From contig NC_049993.1 of the NCBI RefSeq assembly GCF_000003815.2, positions 12,575,189 to 12,639,188 of the forward strand: DNA of 64,000 nucleotides. Reading direction: 5' to 3'. Every line of letters begins with the position of its first letter. The first letter of the stretch is position 1. Shown here in pieces: positions 33,835-46,549 of the stretch. Below the pieces are notes generated by a model. The model had not been told where the DNA came from, did not search any database, and saw nothing but the letters and a program-made list of their open reading frames with translations. The stretch comes from Branchiostoma floridae (taxonomy: Eukaryota > Chordata > Leptocardii > Amphioxiformes > Branchiostomatidae). The translations under genes and the position numbers were made by a program.

Positions 33835-34823
33835 AACATACTCCTAAAGCATTGCTGATTTCAGAGTTATACTGTAAGTCACAAAATCTTTGCAATGGTT
33901 TAATTTTTACAATTATCACAGTAACCTCTTTACTAATCATGACATCCCTGAATAGGTATTTCCATTTATGTGTATACAAAATGTACATAAAACAACTACA
34001 ACAGAACTGTTAAAACTATGAACTTACATTAAAAACACTGTGAAAACCTTCTTATATGACACGGAATTAAGTCCCTCCCAAAATAAATCAATTTCCTGTA
34101 ACACAACCTCAAACTTCACTTTCCTGTTATATTGACTGTCATAATGAATTGTCACTTGTAATTAAGTTTTATGACTGATGCGATGGGCATCTGACTGAAG
34201 CAATCAACTTGAAAACATAGTCTAAGAAGTAATAAAAGCCTTGGTACACACATCTTTCAGGGAGGGAATTTACATGTAGTCAGGTACACATTTTTCTCCC
34301 AGTCCCAGCCATCTATTTTGATTTTGACTTAAAAGTTTCAAACACTCTAATTTTTGTCTACCACTACCATAAAACTCAGAAGAATAGTGATTTACGAAAC
34401 GTTGTGAGACAATGTCAAGCTACCCGGTACTGCAGATATTGCTCTTGTTAAGTATGATAATGATATATATCTTGAAGGCCAAAAGCAAAGATGGCCCAAT
34501 TGTATTGTAAAGGTTTGGTGGCTTGTTGCCATGACTCCATGCCCCTTTGGAGAGGATTAATTTTGAGCTCCACTCAGTTCTTGATTACTTTGGCAACATT
34601 CCAATACATTCAAGGCTCCAAATACTGTTTTCTGCTATATCATTATCAATGTAACATTTAAAACAACCTGTACCAGACAAATTAGATGTATACCTGCAAC
34701 ACTTCTTTCAGTCGTCATCAAAACCACACCTAACAACTTACTATTTTGTCTGTGTTATTTTCTAGGATGAATGCAAAGCATTTTGGGCCACTTAGTAGAC
34801 TGACTCTGTGTTATCCTAGTTTT

Positions 34824-34935
34824 CAGAGCTGGTTTTAGCATGGACCAGTGCAGGTTAGGTGCAGATAGACATCACAAATACCTGCAGATACAATTTCACC
34901 AGCACTAGCCAGTGGTATTTTGACTTTGAGCCCTG
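34824..34935 (-). mobile_element. hAT-type MITE remnant, GTGCAGGT variant, copy 2
   Basis: On the minus strand it starts CAGGGCTCAAAGT and continues through TGATGTCTATCTGCACCTAA and CCTGCACTGGTCCATGCTAA, ending near CAGCTCTG. Close to the copy at 22342-22455, but without the Mutator-like insertion; its GCTAAAACC corresponds to the duplicated GGTAAAACC there. Confidence 0.6.
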
Positions 34936-37454
34936 AATTGCCAATGTTACCATTTAGGCTTTTTATGAAACTTTTGTTGGCATGTGTGTACAAAAAATTA
35001 TTGTACAGGTACATCCATACAATATGTGAGGAGTTGCAAAAACTTAATGATAACATAAAGTCTTGTCATAATATATCAGCATCTAAGCTAGCATTAGTAG
35101 CAGTCAACATTTTTAATTCGCTGAATGCTGAGATATATCATCGCAGCTTCAGTAAGCTGCTTTCAAAACATCTGATGCCTAATCCATCATAAAAACAAGA
35201 AGTTAGGTATTGTAAGTGTAACAGGAACCCATTGCACAGGCATGACTGTAAATTGTAATGTACAGCAACATGGTACTACAACAAAAGGAATGTAAGGAAA
35301 CACCCATGCGTCATGCAGTCCAAGTTCCCTGCCTTGTCTAACACCATATGTACGTAATGAACATTTATGCTTTGCTAACATGCCTTGTTAGCTTAATCCG
35401 ACGCTGGCATGACACACACGTATGTGTCTGAGCTATAATTAGCAGCGACCGTCATCAGTATGTTGTCGGGCTGTAGTGTCAGTTTAACTGTCACGTACAT
35501 GTAGTACGTACACTGTTCAAACCCATGAGGATATAGATGTTGATAGCGTTAGCTTCCATTTCCCTACTTGGGGCCTTGTTGCACAGGGCCTTGAGAGGGA
35601 AGAAGAATGGAGAGTCTAAGGTAGGTGGTTGTCCTTCTCTGGAAATTCTAATTACATGATTGGCAGGTGGAATGATATTTTCCTCCTTTTTGGAGAACAA
35701 GTGTAACACACAACAGGATCTGGTGTTCTCCTGTATTATCTGGTAAAAATGACAATGTTTACAATCTTTCATCTCAAAATGTCCATATATGATTTCAGTA
35801 TTGACTGGTATAGTCTTTGTCGACAACATTATCATTTTGTATCTGAATTTAAAATGGTATTAATTTTAACCATTAGAATAAGAATCTAGCATATGCATCT
35901 GAAATACTTACTTGCATTTGTAAATATTACAGTTGTTATGAAATTATCATAGTTCATGTACAGCTAGTGTACTTTCAGGATTTAGACATGTGCCTTGTAT
36001 AATATTAATATCAATACTAATATAATACACATGTATGCAGCTTCAGCTGTTCTCCAAGTTCAAGGAGACAGTCGTGTTTAGAGGGTCACGACCTGTTGGA
36101 CATAAATCATGATCTTATTTAGTGCTTGTGCATACCTGACAAGTTCAATGTTGCAGCATGTAGTGTTGTGTATTGTGTTGCTTTTACAGTAATTAAAAAC
36201 ATTACATTGTGGAAAACATAAACATAGTGACAACAATGAGAACTTTTCCTTATCAACCATATATATATGCATGCATTTATGGATAGAGTACTCATATGAG
36301 GCTAGATAGGTACTAGTACCAAGGTAAAGTTAACCCTGTTTTAGACAACTTCGTAGTTTAGTTGACTTTGTAGTGAACACGTTTAAAAGGAATTCAATAA
36401 TCAATAATAGATACACAAAACAAATGTAATGTATGGTTAGTCAAGTCGGTATATCTAGACATTACCTCTTGCATTCATAACAATTGGTATGAATCTTTTA
36501 CTACATTCATATTACTTTCGATTTCTTACTTATCCCACCTTTGTCAACGGCTCTGTTATCATCACATACCAGCTGAAGGGACGGTAGAAGATTTTATACC
36601 ACGAGATATTAAAGCCAGTATTAACAGTCATAAAATGAAAGTGAAAGTGTAAAAATTCACCATTCTTTATGAAAGTGATAGTCATAAATATTGACCCCTT
36701 TGTTAGCTATTAGTTTTTATCACCTGAATGCCAATATCTCCTTGAAATTTTATGAGGCAGACTCGATGGTTTTAGCCCCTCTAGGCATGGCGTGTTGGGA
36801 ATTGGCCATAAAACAGGTTTTAGTTCAGGTAGCTTGCCGGGGGCCTAAAACGTTAATTTTGCAGTTGGGTGGAGATAGGCCGGTAATTCTAAAGCTATGG
36901 TATAAGATGCTTGGAAGATGTGAAATCAAAAGCTTCAGATATTAGAAATCTGAAGCTTTGATATAAATTTTTATGATGGAACTTTTGGCATAATTTTTGT
37001 TTCAGGCATATATTTTTATTGATTGTATATCCTTTCTTATACTTGTATGCTTTTTTTTGCAGTCAGCCATAATTTTGAACTTGCTAAGTCATGATCACCA
37101 GTTTGAATTTTGCCATAATTCCTTATTTTTATTCAGTCCTATTCCCTCAATGTATTCTAGCGTTGTCTGTGGTTGCCTATGTATTTTGATGGCATGAACT
37201 GAGGAGCCACCTTGCAGTTGTAACATGTATTGCAGATGTATCATTCTTGAAGATGTCTAGGATCCTTTGAGAAGAAAAGCTCTGTCCAGCTGCAATGTTA
37301 GGCCAATGTGCATGGAGGCTCTTTTACCACCTTGGAATGTACAGCAGTATTGCTTATGCATTACATGTAGAAGTGCTAGAGCAATTGGAGTGAAGATGAT
37401 ACATTCATTTTCTTTTTCCTTAAATTTGAGTCGAAAGGAATAATTGAATGAATG

Positions 37455-37560
37455 GGGGAGCCTGGTATCAAACCTCTGCATGTTAAAGAACCCAACACAC
37501 TTTTCAATAACAGTAGGGGAATGCCTTGTCTTGCTTGGGTAAAGATGTGAACCTAAATCT
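37455..37560. mobile_element. Old SINE 3' fragment
   Basis: TGTTAAAGAACCCAACACAC matches CGTTAAAGAACCCGAAACAC in the SINE at 6465-6896, with a looser match on either side (GTG..GAACCTAAA). The head is missing. Confidence 0.4.
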
Positions 37561-37779
37561 GTATATTGGACTAGTAATTAGTACTGGTATTAGCAATAAA
37601 AAAATGCATTATGCTCTGCTTACATGTAAATGTAAATGAATAGAAAATGACTGCTTTACCATAACTTTTCAGCTTACGTTTTGTACTTTTCTTATACCTT
37701 TAGCTTTACTGTTTATAACTCTGTATAGGTTGTATTTCCAGATATGCGGCTCTGTTATAAGGTTAATATATATCCACTA

Positions 37780-38420
37780 TGGCTACCGGATGTGATTTTA
37801 ATGAAGATGTGCTCTCTGCACACGTACAAGTCTCGGCATGGGGTAATATAGTCTTACATCACGGTCATGGTCGACTACCTGTATCCTGACCTCATCGTGG
37901 AGCACCTGCTCTCATACAGGTGTGGAATGTTGTTATTTCCCACCCCTCATTTGATATGCGGCGTCACATCAAGAAAAATGCGTCTGGAAGCCCTAATGTA
38001 GTCTTACATCATGACAGTGTTGTCGTTCTCGACACCCATCCGTTGAAGCCATCTTCCTCCGTCAATGTCAAACTCTGAAATCTCATTTCGCAGCCCAATG
38101 GCTGGAACGCAGCGGAAGTGTGCGCGGAATACCGTGGTGTAATCAGACGTACCCCCCTGGTAGGTAAGTTTATCGCAGTGTGTCCTCCCAGCCAAGACTC
38201 CTATTATCTCGGATAGCGCAGACTGGGGCGACCACTGGCTAATGGGTTGGTCCTATCCTTCCATTTGGAAGGATTTATTGATTGAGGACCAGATACGTAA
38301 TCCACCCAGGGGTATAGAAGACAACAAATACTCCCTTTTAGCCACTCTGGGGTAGGTAGGACTGGTCGGTTCACTCTGAGGCAATGTTGTCCTGCAGAAT
38401 CACACCAGCAAGGTGATAGA
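37780..38420. promoter_or_regulatory. GC-richer intronic stretch with a repeated TAGTCTTACATCA motif
   Basis: TAGTCTTACATCA occurs at 37848 and 38000 and is followed by (C/T)G(G/A)..TC-containing text. Several CpG-bearing segments follow (38090-38260). No phase-compatible exon. Candidate conserved noncoding element; weak evidence. Confidence 0.25.
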
Positions 38421-40870
38421 AGCTAGGCTGTTGAGGTAAGAAACCATACAATTCAGCAATTGTTGTAGTAACTTTATAGCAATATCATGCTTTCCTTTGA
38501 TGTACATAAAGAAGATTTGCCACTTAAGACTAGTAAAAGACCATTCTGTGATATTTTCAGGGGTTTGGCTTTCTTCTTTTATTTTAGATCCCCCTTTTCC
38601 CTAAAATGTCTGCATTTTTGCTGTTTCTTAATATGTCTGCCTTAATAGTAACGATATTGCTGGTAGTCCGTGTTTCCTTAAATATTGTATGAAGCTATCT
38701 TATCGTATATTGGAACAGCTTTATGTACATGGAGCTCTTCTTGCTTTTACAATTACATGCAATCACATCAGCCTGCTCCATAATTATGGGGATTCAGGGT
38801 GGTCGTCAAATGGCTCAGACTTACATGAAAGACCTCTTAGTCTTACTTTCTTTTGTGTAATTTTTGGGCATTATATGAGTTTTTCACCCCAAGTTTCACA
38901 TAAGTTCTTGACACACAAAAAAAAATTCCATTCTACCTAATGTGCAATAGTCTGAACATTCCATTGCTAATTCATGTTGCCTTAAGCAGCTGCTCATTAG
39001 CAAGTAATGGACTATAGTTACAAAAGCTGATGCTAACCATGTTGAATGGCTTCGACAGGTGAGGAAAGAATTTGTCGATCCAGATTTTTCCAGAAAGCTC
39101 TTACAAGTTTTTGGCACACAGCTTTGTAATTGGTAACTTCTAATGGTTGCAATGATATATAAAAAAATGACATTGCAAATGTGAAAGAGAAGAAAGTGGT
39201 CTCCTTATGGTGATTTTGTCTACCACAATTTAATCAATGTATTATAACAATCGGAAACAAATTTATGTAATATGCTTTCAGCTTTGAATAACCACTCAAA
39301 AAGCGAATGATTTACAGTTGAGTGATGCTGAAGAAGAGTGATGGATGTCACTCAAAACGTCTAGAAGTAAATCTCTGTTTTTTATCCAGTATTAGAGATT
39401 GAATTGTTTACTTGTTTAAGTGGATGTCTAACCTTCATAAACGATTTACAGTTTGGAAACTCTGGGTATGTAGCAAGGGTTGTGACTTCTTAATAGCATT
39501 TCTCAGTCGCTGAGCATAATTGGCTTTCTGGTGGTGCATTGTCCATAAGTCAGGCCTGGTCCTATGGTGCATTGCTAATAGCCATAATGGGTGCGGATGT
39601 GTGGGCATAATGGAATGAGCCAGGTGGGGAATAACGTGGGATGGAACATGGTCGGGAAATCTTACAAAGGTTGGGAGATGGTAGCAGGTGTCCTTTGTCA
39701 GTCTGTAGAGACAGTCAGTGATTTTTCATGCAAAATGGGTTTTAAGCATTTTATAGGAGAGAAATAGAAGGGGGTATAACTTTAAAGTGAAGACTAATGG
39801 TCAGTATTTTCGAACCATTTTCTATTTTGAAAAATCTGAAACAGGATTTTATTTTCAACATAAGAAAAAAAATGTTGCCTGGCACTGCAGCACCACTAAT
39901 ACTTAACCAGTCGTTGTCAACAAAACTTTCAGGCATTTCCAACTACAATTCTATGTGTATTAATTTATAATAATAATCTTTGGTATTGAGAACAAGGGTG
40001 TGGTACTTTCTGACAAGGCATTGATGATGTTTTCCCCTTGGTAGTATTCTTTTGATAAACATTAGTAATATTGCTTCTGGTACATTGAGAATATGGGTGG
40101 GGCACTTATTACATTGTATGAGTAGCCATTATTGATGTCTAATCTTCCTCTAGTGTTATTTGGCCAAACATTAGTAATATTGTTGCTTAGAACAAGTTAC
40201 ACATGTATATAGATGTATGAAAACTGAAGACAGGTTTTAGCAGGATGTTTCAGATGATAATGATGATGTTACGGAGCCAGACAGACAGATGGGCCCAGGT
40301 AGAGTGGAGCCAGCCTTCCTCATAAAAGATGCAGGGGCAAAACGCCCAAAATTGCTCTGTGTAATGCATGATCGTAGCTATATAATATGAACACAATCTT
40401 TCATCATCGTACTGTAGTGCAAGTAATGAAGACGTCAGAATTAATCTCAAGGGAGGTGGGGTATGGTAAGGGTTGTCAGTTTGAGAAATGTGGATGCTTT
40501 TTACAGGATTAGGGATGGGTAATCTGTTTTGAATGTCTCCTGTTGTTCAAGAATCACTCTGTAGATTTCAATCAATCTTTTTGGACAAGGCTATCATGAA
40601 AAACTTCTTAGAAGTGTTTGATCAAGAACTTTTGAGGGGGCTGTAGAAGGGTTTAAAAAAAGTGAATTAACGTCAACTCTCATTACTGGTTGCTATAAGA
40701 TAGCCATAGTTGTTTTTTTTAATAGTGAATTCAAAGAATACGTATAGTTATTCCCAGGTACGTTGTGAAGGCCTTGATAGTGCCATTTTTTCATACGGTG
40801 AACTTAGGTTACTGGCAGAGGTATGAGACTTGTTGGTACTGTACATTCCAAGGTTCAACAAGTTTTCTAA

Positions 40871-41142
40871 AATTCACTTGTCCTATCGGGCAAGTACACA
40901 AAAAGTTTACTTGTCCGAAGTAACATTTCACTTGCCGGAAATTTGAGGATAAAAACTTTCTTTGTATTTTCACTTCCACCAGTAATGAAATTCTTTTACT
41001 ATTGGCTCTATTTTCCTGTGTCGAACAATGCTTGATGCCATGACTGTAAAAGGTACAATGTCATGTATATCAAAATCTCACTCAGCGAAAAATCTTCCTT
41101 GCCTGATCAGTATTTTCACTTTCCCCGGACAGTCAGACTAGT
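40871..41142. repeat. Dispersed repeat with recurrent ACTTGTCC/ACTTGCC motif, copy 2
   Basis: Partner of 1-240: same order of blocks (TTTTCACTTCCA, CAATGCTTGATG, TCTCACTCA, closing GACTAGTGGAC). The word CACTTGTCC and its complement GGGCAAG recur at its left side. Noncoding. Confidence 0.7.
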
Positions 41143-42923
41143 GGACCCTGCATTCATAACCACACCCTATTATAGCTAGCACATCCTCATGTTAGAGGAA
41201 AGTTGTTTTCACCCATTGAAACTCCACCTAAATCTCCGAGGGCCCATCTTGACATGCAGAATATTGCGTATTTGTCTCAGGGCAGACAGACAAATTGCGG
41301 GGAAATTTCGCAAGGGGTGGAGGCCAGCCAACCGTGGACAACGCAGGCAGGACGCAACATCGATTGTACGGGATAAGATGAACTGGTTGACCTTTGTTTG
41401 GATGAAGGAAGGTGCTCGAAGGTCGTTTTGAATGAGGGTTGTTGGCAGACAGAGGTGTGATCTAAGGACAAGTCAGGAAATATCATATTCATAAGCTGAT
41501 TTCTGTATGATGCAGTGTTCTCGCCCGGCCTTTTCAGCATGGCGGGCCCATCCACTGTGATTTGGATTCCTTATGCTGTGATTTTGGCCCCTATATGCTG
41601 TGACTTTGGTCCTTAATTATGCTATATTTAAACCGTTGAAGGGAACTGAAGGGTTGTTTTATAACAAAGGTAAAAAAAAACAATTTTGGCTTTATCTCAC
41701 TAAATTTGGCCCTCAAGATGCAGGAAATAGTGGCTTTACTCAATATCCATCATCCTGAGGCTTAATGTCATTGAAAACATACAATTTTCATAAGGGATTG
41801 GACTTTGATAGATGTGCTTGTACCATCAGTTGTTACTGTGCCCAGAAATCAGACATTGCGGTGAAAGAGAGATGAATGCGTCCTATTATTTGGCGAGCGC
41901 TAACAAGAATATGAAAGTGAAGTCCAGAGAACTGTGATGAATTCGTTTCATTATATTTGTAAGCTCAGCACTAGTAGTACTCTATGTGCAACAATTCCAC
42001 CAAGAGGGAAGAAAATAAGAGGCTATCAATTATATTTTGCTCATGAACATGAACTGCCTCCTATCCGATGATATGATATGATATAATATGATATGAACAT
42101 TTACTGGCAAAATCTTCTCAATAAAAAAAAAAGGTACACCAGTCCTAGTTTTATAACCATGCAAAAATGCATGTAAAATTCACATCCATGCAAAAAAACG
42201 CATGTGGATTTAACAAAATTAAGAAAAAATAATTCCAAACTTAATCACATGAATGAAATAAAAAACATCACTGAATGAAAGAAAAAATGTATAGAAAAAA
42301 ATATATGTTTCCACCCCCTTGTGGTCTTCTTTGGGACAGCCCTTGAGTTTGTCTTACCCCATCGTACACTGAAACAAGATCAGCACATTATCAGTTAATG
42401 AGATACATTCACACTACTACCGTTATACAAACCTAGACATCCAATCTTCATAGCTCTACTTATAATTATTGCCTCCAATAACTGCCGCTGGAATTCGGAA
42501 GAAACCAGCTGAGGGATTTGCCAGGAAACACAGAAGGAATTTTAGGCATCCTGGAACAGCCATTCCTAGGGTTGTGATTCAGGGCGTGTCTCGGCTTCAG
42601 GATCAAGGTAATAAGGTGGGGCCTTCGCTGGGTTCACTCCAAGTCGCCATCAAGGTTGGTAAGATATCGGGAGAAACCTTATCCTCGTATGTAGTACAGT
42701 CAGTTGATTATGATTGATTTCGGAAGGACCACTTTAGACTGATGAATAGCTAGCTCCGATATCGTATTGATTGAGAACAGATAGGTGCCGGAATTGATTG
42801 TGTTTATGATTCAGATATATCGTGTCCAGTTGATTTTAGTGTATTACCTTTGCAGGACCTTCTTTGGCTACCTATCGTTTGTATGACTTTGCCTCCAGAT
42901 ATTTTCTGTAGCATATTATAATT

Positions 42924-43325
42924 ATATTTCAGCCATACCATATATGGTATGGTGAAATATATTGTATTCGTAATGTTTCTTTCTTTCTTTCTTTCTTTCT
43001 TTCTCCTGTCAAATCTTCAAATCGAATCATCTCCGTCGTTCCGAGACCGAATGACCTGAAATTTGGCACAAGAGTAGAGTGGGTCAATACCGAGGTGCTT
43101 TTTTCTCATTTTTTTCATATCTGCCTCTAAAATGATTTTATTGAAGTTTCAAGGTCACGTTTTGACCACAACGGTATATTTTGACCCCCTGTACCATTGA
43201 ATTACAGTGGAATGACCTTAAATTTGGTGTAGATAGGCATTAGATAGTTGGTAAAATGATCCAATTAAAATTTTTGGCATGAACCAATTTCAAATTATTA
43301 ATTTCTGCACTTTTCTGAGGGGAAA
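42924..43325 (+). mobile_element. Helentron-like element, copy 2, 5' part
   Basis: Starts with a near-perfect palindrome, ATATTTCAGCCATACCATAT joined to ATGGTATGGTGAAATAT, and continues with the same sequence as 669-1000 (CTTTCTTTC run, TCAAATCGAATCA, TGAAATTTGGCACA, TTTTTGGCATGAAC). Similarity to copy 1 fades near 43320. The matching 3' end is at 45205-45298. Confidence 0.65.
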
Positions 43326-43329
43326 TTGG

Positions 43330-43680
43330 TTTTCTTTCGGCCTTCTCCCGTGAACTCCCGTGACCCCAGAGCCCACAGGTGCCAGGTGCCAGCGGTCTGG
43401 GGAGAGCGAGAGTTAATTACTTTATGGACGCCAGCCAATCAGCGACGAGAAAGGCGAATGCTAGTTAATATTCATAAGCGGGGCCTTGCAATCCCGTTTA
43501 TACACAAACAGATGCATATTACAGCCTTACAGTGGCCATATGTTACCCTGTGCCCGGTTTGAAATTGTAGTTTGTGAGGATTTGGAGTTCAGACAGGGTC
43601 ATTTGAGCGGTAGCGGACGGTACGCGTGCATTGAACGTCAGAATACAAGTCTGTGTCGATGAATTTACCAACATTCCGCA
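43330..43680. promoter_or_regulatory. Candidate developmental enhancer
   Basis: Dense transcription-factor-like sites: TTAATTAC (43413), TTTATGG (43421), CCAATC (43435), TTAATATTCATA (43464) and ATGCATAT (43512; POU-like). The stretch is GC-richer than its surroundings and carries no spliceable frame in phase. It lies between the two ends of a Helentron-like copy. Motif reading only. Confidence 0.3.
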
Positions 43681-44377
43681 TGGCACTATCAATCATTTTT
43701 GGCAGATTTGACTTTGGGGGTTAGTTGAGACAATCGAGAAAATGTTACTTGGCAGAAAACGCGGGAAAATTGGACAGTTTGCGTTTAGTTTTGATACGTA
43801 AGTTTGACAGTGGCGAGAATGCATGTATTTTTTCCCAAACAAATGTAGGTACTTCTAACGTTAGTGTTGTTGTTGTTCTTTTTTGACGTAAACTTTGTAC
43901 ATTCAAATTGTAAGTAACTTTAAACTGCCAGAGTTTGAGCCCAACAAAACACTCTTAGTACCAGAGTATCACCACTGACCTCCGAAAAGAAACCCCCGAA
44001 CAAGGTAGAAACTCCTATCCTCCAGGTCTCGCACGCTACGAGCAGGAAATTACAACACTCAGACAAGATTACGTCCGATGGCTGATTGCATACAAAGTAA
44101 AACAATTTAACAGTGGTATGCAGGGCATATACTTAACAAAGAATTCGAAGGAAAATGAAATATATAGATAAAGCCAAATCAAGTTAACTTGTTGGTCCTG
44201 GGATTTTTCAGAAAAGAAATGAAGCGACAGGGTCGTAAAATTCTTGTAAAAATTCGAGACGTCTCCGTTTATGTAATGGCTCGTACAAAACAAGAAGATT
44301 GAAGTTTTTAGCTTGAAAAAAAAAAACACCAACACACTCCTACTACACAACACCTGCACCTGCTTGACAATTATTGT

Positions 44378-44850
44378 TGTTTATTTATTGTTTATTAAGA
44401 AACCTTTTAGCCCTTACGGGCTAATCTTCCAAGGTTCAATCAACATGAATCAACATGACAATCAACATGAATACATATCCATTTTTAAAAAAATACAACA
44501 ATCACAAAGTATTTACAATAGAGCACAGTGTCTAGAGGTCAAAGGTCTAGATGACAATGTTTGAGATGGCTTGTTTAAAACTGGACAATGTACACAGTGC
44601 CTTAATGTCAGATGGCAATGAGTTCCAGAGCATAATTGCTCGGTACAAGAAGGTACGTTTTCCACTGTTTNNNNNNNNNNNNNNNNNNNNNNNNNNNNNN
44701 NNNNNNNNNNNNNNNNNNNNNNNNNNNNNNNNNNNNNNNNNNNNNNNNNNNNNNNNNNNNNNNNNNNNNNCTGAAGTTGTTAGATACAGAAAATCTAGTA
44801 TTATACATGTGGGATGAATTAACTGGTATGAAGGAATTGTACACATATTA
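44378..44850 (-). mobile_element. LINE 3' end with reverse-transcriptase C-terminus, broken by a gap
   Basis: On the minus strand, before the gap, a frame contains HMYNTRFSVSN; after it (44670 to 44547) another contains RTFLYRAIMLWNSLPSDIKA and LSSFKQAI. The order H-N-TR, then 'WNSLP', then 'S.FK' is the C-terminal end of CR1/L2/Crack-type LINE polymerases. The 3'UTR carries a perfect 6-bp stem-loop (TAGCCC-GTAA-GGGCTA, 44408-44423) and an AATAAAC-rich tail near 44378-44397. The fragment is 5'-truncated or hidden by the 100-N gap; no active element is visible. Confidence 0.8.
44671..44770. other. Assembly gap (100 N)
   Basis: Exactly 100 N inside the LINE reverse-transcriptase fragment; the true missing length is unknown. 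Confidence 0.99.
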
Positions 44851-45204
44851 AAACGTATGCCCTACTTGATTAAAAAAAGTTCAATGCAATAATAAATGTA
44901 CCCACATCACAAGGAGATTATGACGGTACTTAGACCTAGTTATCGAAGTGGAAATTGTTGGATGGCGTCATGTAATTTCATGATGAATCTTCTGAATGGA
45001 AGATGCGTTTTTTTCACTCTCGGAAAAATAGGAGCTGCCGCAATTCTAAAAGCCAATCAGTTATGCATAGGCGCTCCTGTGGAAGATTATATTCTTCCAT
45101 GTGGGCCCGGTTCATATTGGGCAAGCTCTGTTTTGACCTGGAATCAATTCACAATATTAGTTCTCTTTTGGGGATAACTTACAGTTTAAATATTGCACTT
45201 TTGC

Positions 45205-45298
45205 GCAGGGGTGACTTGGAACAGTCCAATGTTGCGTGGGAATGGGTATGGCTGAAATATGCTGTATTTGCACCCAAGCAAATGTCGGCCTTTCTAGT
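45205..45298 (+). mobile_element. Helentron-like element, copy 2, 3' end
   Basis: GGTATGGCTGAAATAT (45245-45260) is an exact 16-bp inverted match to the 5' end at 42924. A 6-bp stem-loop follows (ATTTGC-ACCCAA-GCAAAT, 45266-45283), then CTAGT at 45294-45298. The preceding TGTTGCGTGGG corresponds to TGTTGCATGAGG of copy 1. Confidence 0.65.
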
Positions 45299-45680
45299 AT
45301 ATAGTGTGATCAAACTAGCATATTCATTTACATAGTATGTGACATCTATATTGAATATGATTTCTTGATTAAAATGAGGAGATAAATGATCATGAATATA
45401 TACTAGATCTTTTGTTTGATATGTATTTTTAAAGAGCTGCAAAATGTACACTTAGATAAGAAATGATCATGAAGATATTATAAGAGAAAACTGGTTTTGG
45501 TACATCATAGATGTAAATGCCCTTCAGGCTGCACGTACATGTATGCCTGAGGCCCTGATCATGATAAACAGTTTAACATGACATCTTCGACTCGAAGGTC
45601 AGGTCCTGAAGGTTCAGCGGCATAGCTGCTCCCAGACGACCTCTGGTCTCTGTTTGGAGGTGGGCAAGGTCATGCTCCAA

Positions 45681-46215
45681 GGTATAAACAGGATGTCCAG
45701 GAAGTCGTTAGTAGGATTACTTACGCTGAATATCGTGACTGCTGATGCGATTTTCCCTTTGATTTAATGTCTCCATCAAGTCTGTTTCCAGCTGTACAAG
45801 TTGTTCCGTCCCACTCATTGCTTGGGAGCTCATGTTCAAAGGTATAAACACTAGATGTCCAGTTGTACTTATGATGTAGCACCTTTACAAGAAGTCCTTA
45901 GTGGCATTACTAATACGCTGAATATCGTGACTGCTGATGCGATTTTCCCTTTGATTTAATGTCTCCATCAGGTCTGTCTCCAGCTGTACAAGTTGTTCCG
46001 TCCCACTCATTATTTTGGAGCTCGTTCAAAGGTATAAACAGGATGTCCAGTTGTACTTACAATGTAGCACCTTTACAGGAAGCCATTAGTAGAATTACTT
46101 GTGCTGAATATCGTGACCACCGATGCGCTTTTTCCTTTGATTTTAAAGTCTCCGTCTAGTCTGTATCCAGCTATAAAATTTCTTCCACCCAACTCATTGT
46201 TAGGGAGCTCGTGTT
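45681..46215. repeat. Tandem triplication, 160-190 bp units
   Basis: GGTATAAACA opens units at 45681, 45841 and 46031. Units 1 and 2 share long identical stretches (for example TACGCTGAATATCGTGACTG and GATTTTCCCTTTGATTTAAT). Unit 1 lacks about 30 bp present in units 2 and 3 (TTGTACTTA..GATGTAGCACC); unit 3 is more diverged. No conserved frame. Confidence 0.85.
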
Positions 46216-46549
46216 GTTGAATTTCAATGTATGAACTGTCATTCAAGCTTAGAAAAATGTATTTTTAGGAGTTTCATGTTATGGAGTTAATCACTTTGGA
46301 CGGACAAGGTGAAATCTTGTTTGTCCCAACAAACAAATTTCCATCCTGAGATGGAGGGACAGGTCCTTGAGACAGCCCTGGTTTCCATAACATTAGGCAA
46401 TAGCATCCTTTGAAAAAAAACTTCTCTTGATTAATAGAAATATGCAAACGCTTCTGGCTACCTTAGGATTAGGATCACCACCAAAGATATTACTGTTAGA
46501 GCAAAGATGTTCTCACAGCATGAGAGGTTGAGTGCTAGTGATGATTGAC

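Noticed and set aside
35552-35623. Microexon-like segment ending TCTAAG/GTAGGT
   Set aside because: The open phase does not match the preceding phase-0 exon end; no other support.
45681-46215. CRISPR-like array
   Set aside because: Three long units without spacer logic in an animal genome; a simple tandem repeat.
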